Assembly (NCBI GenBank): GCA_934613185.1
Contig: CAKTSO010000067.1
Location: 1 to 9,384 of the forward strand
Direction: 5' to 3'
Length of the DNA: 9,384 nt
Source: an uncultured Clostridia bacterium
Lineage (GTDB): Bacteria; Bacillota; Clostridia; Christensenellales; Maliibacteriaceae
Position numbers and translations under genes: made by a program. This document shows, piece by piece, positions 7,129 through 9,384 of the stretch (the first letter of the stretch is position 1; each line of letters starts with the position of its first letter). The notes under the pieces were generated by a model, which saw only the letters and a program-made list of their open reading frames with translations, searched no databases and was not told where the DNA came from.

Positions 7129-7758
7129 TTATTCGGCCTCGGCGCAGACCGCGTCCACGGCGCGCTGCATCGCGGTGATCGCTTCGTATGCAAACTGATA
7201 GCCCGCGCGGTTGGCGATCAGCCGCGCGCTGATGGGCAGGATCTCTTCCTTCGGCTCAAGGCCGTTTTCCCGCAGGGTCACGCCGGTCTCGACGATGTCG
7301 ACGATGACGTCGGACAGGCCTAAAATGGGCGCAAGCTCGATCGAGCCGTTCAACTTGATGACGTCGATCTCGCGGCTTTTTGCGGCGTAATAGCGCTTGG
7401 CGATGTGCGGGAATTTGGTCGCCACGCGAAGCACGCCGCCCGCGTCGTCGTAAAAATCGCGCCTGGCGGCGACCGCCATGACGCATTTGCCGATCCCCAG
7501 GTCGGACAGCTCGTAGACGTCCGGCTCGTATTCGCGCAGAATGTCGCTGCCGACGATGCCGACGTCGGCGCTGCCGCGTTCGACGTAAATCGCCACGTCC
7601 GACGGCTTGACCCAGAAATAGCGCACGCCGCGCGCCTCGTTTTCAAAAATTAGCTTTCGGTTCTTTTCGCGGATGGACGGGCATTCGTACCCCGCGCGCT
7701 CCAAAATTCCGTAAGCCTTTTCCCCCAGCCGCCCCTTTGGCAGGGCGACGTTAATCAT
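7129..7758 (-). CDS. hisG: ATP phosphoribosyltransferase catalytic subunit HisG (short form)
   Basis: Catalyses the committed step, joining ATP and PRPP to phosphoribosyl-ATP. At 209 residues it is the short HisG-S form, which lacks the C-terminal ACT-like regulatory domain and needs HisZ for activity and histidine feedback; hisZ lies directly upstream. The canonical N-terminus INVALPKGRLGEKA (2-15), IVGSDIL (68-74), KLNGSIELAP (135-144) and the PRPP loop DIVETGVTLRENGL (154-167) are visible. The ATG at 7758 matches the family N-terminus but has no Shine-Dalgarno at normal distance; it lies inside the hisZ coding end (8-nt overlap), so reinitiation is plausible. A TTG four codons earlier (7770-7768) has GAGGGGG (7780-7786) 9 nt upstream and would add four residues. 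I keep the ATG but regard the exact start as open. Confidence 0.96.
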   Translation of the reverse strand: MINVALPKGRLGEKAYGILERAGYECPSIREKNRKLIFENEARGVRYFWVKPSDVAIYVERGSADVGIVGSDILREYEPDVYELSDLGIGKCVMAVAARRDFYDDAGGVLRVATKFPHIAKRYYAAKSREIDVIKLNGSIELAPILGLSDVIVDIVETGVTLRENGLEPKEEILPISARLIANRAGYQFAYEAITAMQRAVDAVCAEAE

Positions 7759-8866
7759 TCTGTTCGACAAAGCGGCACACCCCCTCTTCGATCGCGGCGC
7801 GTTCCCGATAGCGCACGCCGTCCGCATTGCGCTGCGCGCGGACGCTCTTGCCCTGCGCGGCGATGGCGTTGACCGCGGCGATCACGTCCGCGGGCGCGGA
7901 AGTTTCGTCATAGGTCACGAGCACGTCCACGTCGAACGCGGCATGCTTTTGACCGAAGCGCTCCAAAAGGTTTAAATATACGGCGAACCCGATTGCCCGC
8001 GCGGGGGAGCGCCCCATCCGCGCCATCAGATTGTCGTACCTTCCGCCGGACAGAAGCGCCGAGGGGACGCCGTCGACGAACCCGCGGAAGATCACACCGT
8101 TATAATAATGCAGATCGTTGACCAATGACAAGTCGATTCGAAGCCGCGCGCGCGCGTCGAAGCGCATCACGCCCGAGAGCGTCTGCGAAAGCTCGTCGCA
8201 CGCCTCGCGCATCTTGTCGTTTCGCGCCATGCGGCGCATGACCTCGATCGCCTCGCGCGGGGGCGCGTAGAGCGACGCGGCGCTTTGCAGGTCGCGCGCG
8301 ATGTCGCTTGCAACACCGTGTTCCGCGCACCAGAGGGCGATCGCAGGGGTATTCTTTTTGCCGACGAGCGCCAGAAGCTCCGCCCGCGCGCCCTCGTCCG
8401 CGCCCGTCTCTTCGCAAAGCGCCGAGACGAAGCCCATGTGGGAGACGGCGAGAAGGTAGTCCCCGCTGACCGCCGCAAGGCTTCGGCAGGCGAGCATCAG
8501 CACCTCGCACTGCGTGTAGGCGTCGACGTCGCCGAGGCATTCCAGCCCCGCCTGCTCGATCTCGCGGAAGCCCTCCGCATCGGGGCGGAAGACCGTCTCG
8601 TTGTAGCAGACTTTTTTGATCGGCTCGCCCGCGTAATTTTTGACGATCGACAGCGTCACGTCGGGCTTCATCGCCATGAGCCGGCCGTCGGTGTCGGTGA
8701 AGCTCAAAATGCGGTCGCTCAACAAAAAGCTGCGGTTGCGGGCGTAAAGCTCGTATTCCTCGAATTTTCCCACGCGGTAGGGTGCGTACCCCCATCGGCG
8801 GTACAGCGCGCGCAGCTCGTAGGAAATGCGTTCCTGAAATTTTAAGGCGATGTCGTCACGGACCAT
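7751..8866 (-). CDS. hisZ: ATP phosphoribosyltransferase regulatory subunit HisZ
   Basis: Catalytically inactive paralogue of histidyl-tRNA synthetase. It assembles with short HisG into a hetero-octamer and carries the histidine feedback site. The 371-residue product shows class II synthetase motifs: LYRRWGYAPYRVGKFEEYEL (21-40), MKPDVTLSIVKN (66-77, motif 1/2 region), EGFREIEQAGLECLG (98-112, motif 2), DLHYYNGVIFRGF (251-263) and LLSGGRYDNLMARMGRSPAR (271-290, motif 3). It lacks a tRNA anticodon-binding domain of full HisRS size, and its place next to short hisG supports HisZ over HisRS. The frame extends to an ATG at 8920, but I prefer the internal ATG at 8866. AAGGAG (8878-8883) lies 11 nt upstream of it, no ribosome binding site precedes 8920, and the predicted promoter places the transcript start near 8919. 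It is first in the operon. Confidence 0.95.
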   Translation of the reverse strand: MVRDDIALKFQERISYELRALYRRWGYAPYRVGKFEEYELYARNRSFLLSDRILSFTDTDGRLMAMKPDVTLSIVKNYAGEPIKKVCYNETVFRPDAEGFREIEQAGLECLGDVDAYTQCEVLMLACRSLAAVSGDYLLAVSHMGFVSALCEETGADEGARAELLALVGKKNTPAIALWCAEHGVASDIARDLQSAASLYAPPREAIEVMRRMARNDKMREACDELSQTLSGVMRFDARARLRIDLSLVNDLHYYNGVIFRGFVDGVPSALLSGGRYDNLMARMGRSPARAIGFAVYLNLLERFGQKHAAFDVDVLVTYDETSAPADVIAAVNAIAAQGKSVRAQRNADGVRYRERAAIEEGVCRFVEQND

Positions 8867-8877
8867 TGCGTCGTTCG

Positions 8878-8883
8878 CTCCTT
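8878..8883 (-). promoter_or_regulatory. ribosome binding site deciding the hisZ start
   Basis: AAGGAG on the minus strand, 11 nt before the ATG at 8866-8864. The longer in-frame ATG at 8920 has only AT-rich promoter sequence before it and no Shine-Dalgarno, so this site selects the shorter hisZ. Confidence 0.8.
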
Positions 8884-8925
8884 GTGCTTGGGATCGGGAC
8901 AAAGACGTCGCTTCGCCCATTTAGT

Positions 8926-8954
8926 AATTTATCACGATAAAGAATGGAAGTCAA
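8926..8954 (-). promoter_or_regulatory. predicted sigma-A promoter of the his operon
   Basis: On the minus strand a TTGACT -35 box (8954-8949, five of six consensus bases) is followed after exactly 17 nt by TAAATT (8931-8926, four of six). A TG one base upstream of the -10 gives an extended -10 (TGA-TAAATT). Transcription should start near 8918-8920, leaving a leader of about 53 nt before the hisZ ATG at 8866. It is the only good promoter candidate I found upstream of the operon. The leader is too short for a T-box, and the frame opened by its ATG at 8920 has no run of His codons, so control is more likely at the promoter. This is read by eye, not scored. Confidence 0.72.
8928..8941. promoter_or_regulatory. 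candidate operator: perfect inverted repeat over the -10 box
   Basis: TTTATC-AC-GATAAA on the plus strand (TTTATC-GT-GATAAA on the minus strand) is a perfect 6+6 bp dyad with a 2-bp centre. It covers the last part of the promoter spacer and the first four bases of the -10 box, where a bound dimeric repressor would block RNA polymerase. Bacillota are known to use a TrpR-like HisR/YerC repressor for some his operons, but I cannot confirm that this matches its motif. Chance occurrence in AT-rich DNA is possible. Confidence 0.4.
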
Positions 8955-9010
8955 GATTTCTTTGTGCGGACAAGGGAAAAAAGAGGGAGATTATTATATA
9001 GGAGGATTTT

Positions 9011-9034
9011 GTCGAACGCGGGTTTCGTCGAACG
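9011..9034. repeat. short direct repeat GTCGAACG, two copies
   Basis: GTCGAACG occurs at 9011-9018 and again at 9027-9034, a period of 16 bp, each preceded by T-rich bases. It is small and could be chance, but it marks the left side of the repeat-like intergenic DNA. Confidence 0.4.
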
Positions 9035-9044
9035 GGGAACCACG

Positions 9045-9067
9045 CACGGAAAAAGCGCTTCTCCGTG
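9045..9067. repeat. inverted repeat able to form a hairpin
   Basis: CACGGA (9045-9050) pairs with TCCGTG (9062-9067). The 11-base interior contains the palindrome AAGCGCTT (9053-9060), which could extend the stem. No T-run follows on either strand, so it does not look like an intrinsic terminator. An alternative pairing, TCTCC (9060-9064) with GGAGA (9071-9075), overlaps it. Confidence 0.4.
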
Positions 9068-9242
9068 TCGGGAGACGCGGTTGCGAAAGGGACTGTGCGG
9101 GGGAAGTGCGGCGCGGGCGGGCAGAACGAAACCGCGCGGAGGGCAACGATGGTTTCCGACTGCCGACCATTTTATTGGAACTGCACTCCCCGTCTCGAAG
9201 CAAAGACACCTCATCCGTCTCGCTGACGCTCGACACCTTCAC

Positions 9243-9281
9243 GCCTGAACTGTCCCCTTCGGGGACGCTCGGGGTACAGGC
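9243..9281. repeat. GC-rich hairpin within nested inverted repeat
   Basis: The core GTCCCC-TTC-GGGGAC (9252-9266) is a perfect 6-bp stem with a 3-base loop. It is flanked further out by GCCTG (9243-9247) and CAGGC (9277-9281), which are complementary and could close a larger structure. No T-tract follows on either strand, so a terminator role is not supported. It may be the structured core of a dispersed repeat. Confidence 0.45.
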
Positions 9282-9349
9282 CCCTCTCAGACGAAGGCTT
9301 GCAAAATGTGATGCGCTTCGCTTATCCCTCGCCGCCCCGCGTCCCGTTC

Positions 9350-9384
9350 TGCCCACTGCTCACTGCCCACTGCTCACTGCCCAC
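9350..9384. repeat. tandem repeat, 14-bp unit (two 7-bp half units), cut by the window edge
   Basis: TGCCCACTGCTCAC occurs at 9350-9363 and 9364-9377, followed by a half unit TGCCCAC at 9378-9384. The unit is itself two heptamers differing at one base (TGCCCAC, TGCTCAC), giving five heptamers in strict alternation. The array reaches the last base of the window, so its true copy number is unknown. Confidence 0.9.

Larger units (their letters stand above)
8955..9384. other. intergenic region without a convincing gene, repeat-like
   Basis: About 430 bases upstream of the his promoter. Open frames of 87-120 codons exist on both strands, but their translations are Arg/Ser/Pro-rich, show no family motif I know and overlap each other. 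An AGGAGG at 9000-9005 (plus) is not followed by a credible gene, and a TATAAT at 8998-8993 (minus) has no matching -35. The stretch from about 9011 to the edge holds direct repeats, short hairpins and a tandem repeat. Its general look (CCTCATCCGTCTCGCTGACG around 9209-9228, followed by a GTCCCC hairpin) resembles dispersed intergenic repeats I associate with gut Bacillota genomes. That resemblance is from memory, not from a search. Confidence 0.5.

Noticed and set aside
5874..7178. Plus-strand open frame of 434 codons opposite hisD
   Set aside because: Antisense shadow; the Asp/Arg/Val-rich translation is the expected complement of hisD codons.
7751..8866. hisZ product as a true histidyl-tRNA synthetase
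   Set aside because: At 371 residues it is shorter than typical HisRS, does not appear to have the full anticodon-binding domain, and sits next to a short-form hisG that requires HisZ.
8867..8925. T-box, attenuator or His leader peptide before hisZ
   Set aside because: The predicted leader is about 53 nt, too short for a T-box. The frame opened by the ATG at 8920 has no run of His codons, and no terminator hairpin was seen.
8993..8998. Perfect TATAAT on the minus strand as a second promoter
   Set aside because: No -35-like hexamer at 16-18 nt and no extended TG. The promoter at 8954-8926 is better formed and closer to hisZ.
9252..9266. GTCCCC hairpin as an intrinsic terminator of an upstream gene
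   Set aside because: No T-tract follows on either strand, and no gene ending nearby is visible.
8951..9356. Small open frames on both strands in the intergenic region
   Set aside because: They overlap each other, have Arg/Ser/Pro-rich translations, lack credible ribosome binding sites and match no family I know.

Overview
This window carries a complete, compact histidine biosynthesis operon read on the minus strand, running right to left, with a tRNA adenosine deaminase gene (tadA) as its last visible gene. The DNA is GC-rich. The short catalytic HisG paired with HisZ, the fused HisIE, the PHP-type histidinol phosphatase and the strong AGGAGG-type ribosome binding sites suggest a high-GC Bacillota/Clostridia-like bacterium, possibly an uncultured gut lineage. 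The taxonomic call is an inference from family knowledge, not from a search.

Layout, right to left: 9384-8955 holds no convincing gene. It is an intergenic stretch with small hairpins, direct repeats and a 7/14-bp tandem repeat that runs off the right edge. A good sigma-A-type promoter lies at 8954-8926, with a perfect 6+6 inverted repeat over its -10 box. Then come hisZ, hisG, hisD, hisC, hisB, hisH, hisA, hisF, hisIE, a PHP-family histidinol phosphatase (hisK/hisJ type) and tadA. Gaps between the eleven genes are at most 30 nt and four junctions overlap. Most ribosome binding sites sit in the tail of the previous gene, so one polycistronic mRNA with translational coupling is the natural reading. 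After tadA only 84 bases remain and no terminator is visible.

How the genes work together: HisG-HisZ joins PRPP and ATP. HisIE hydrolyses pyrophosphate from the product and opens the ring (PRA-PH then PRA-CH). HisA isomerises ProFAR, and HisH-HisF makes imidazole glycerol phosphate and AICAR. HisB dehydrates, HisC transaminates, HisK dephosphorylates and HisD oxidises twice to histidine. Every step from PRPP and ATP to histidine is therefore encoded here, and all active-site motifs I checked are intact. TadA makes inosine at the tRNA wobble position and has no metabolic link to histidine.

I see no wholly new system. The points worth a second look are the promoter/operator arrangement, several start-codon decisions (hisZ internal ATG, hisC TTG, hisH GTG, hisG uncertain), the diverged C-terminal part of TadA, and the repeat-like intergenic DNA at the right edge.
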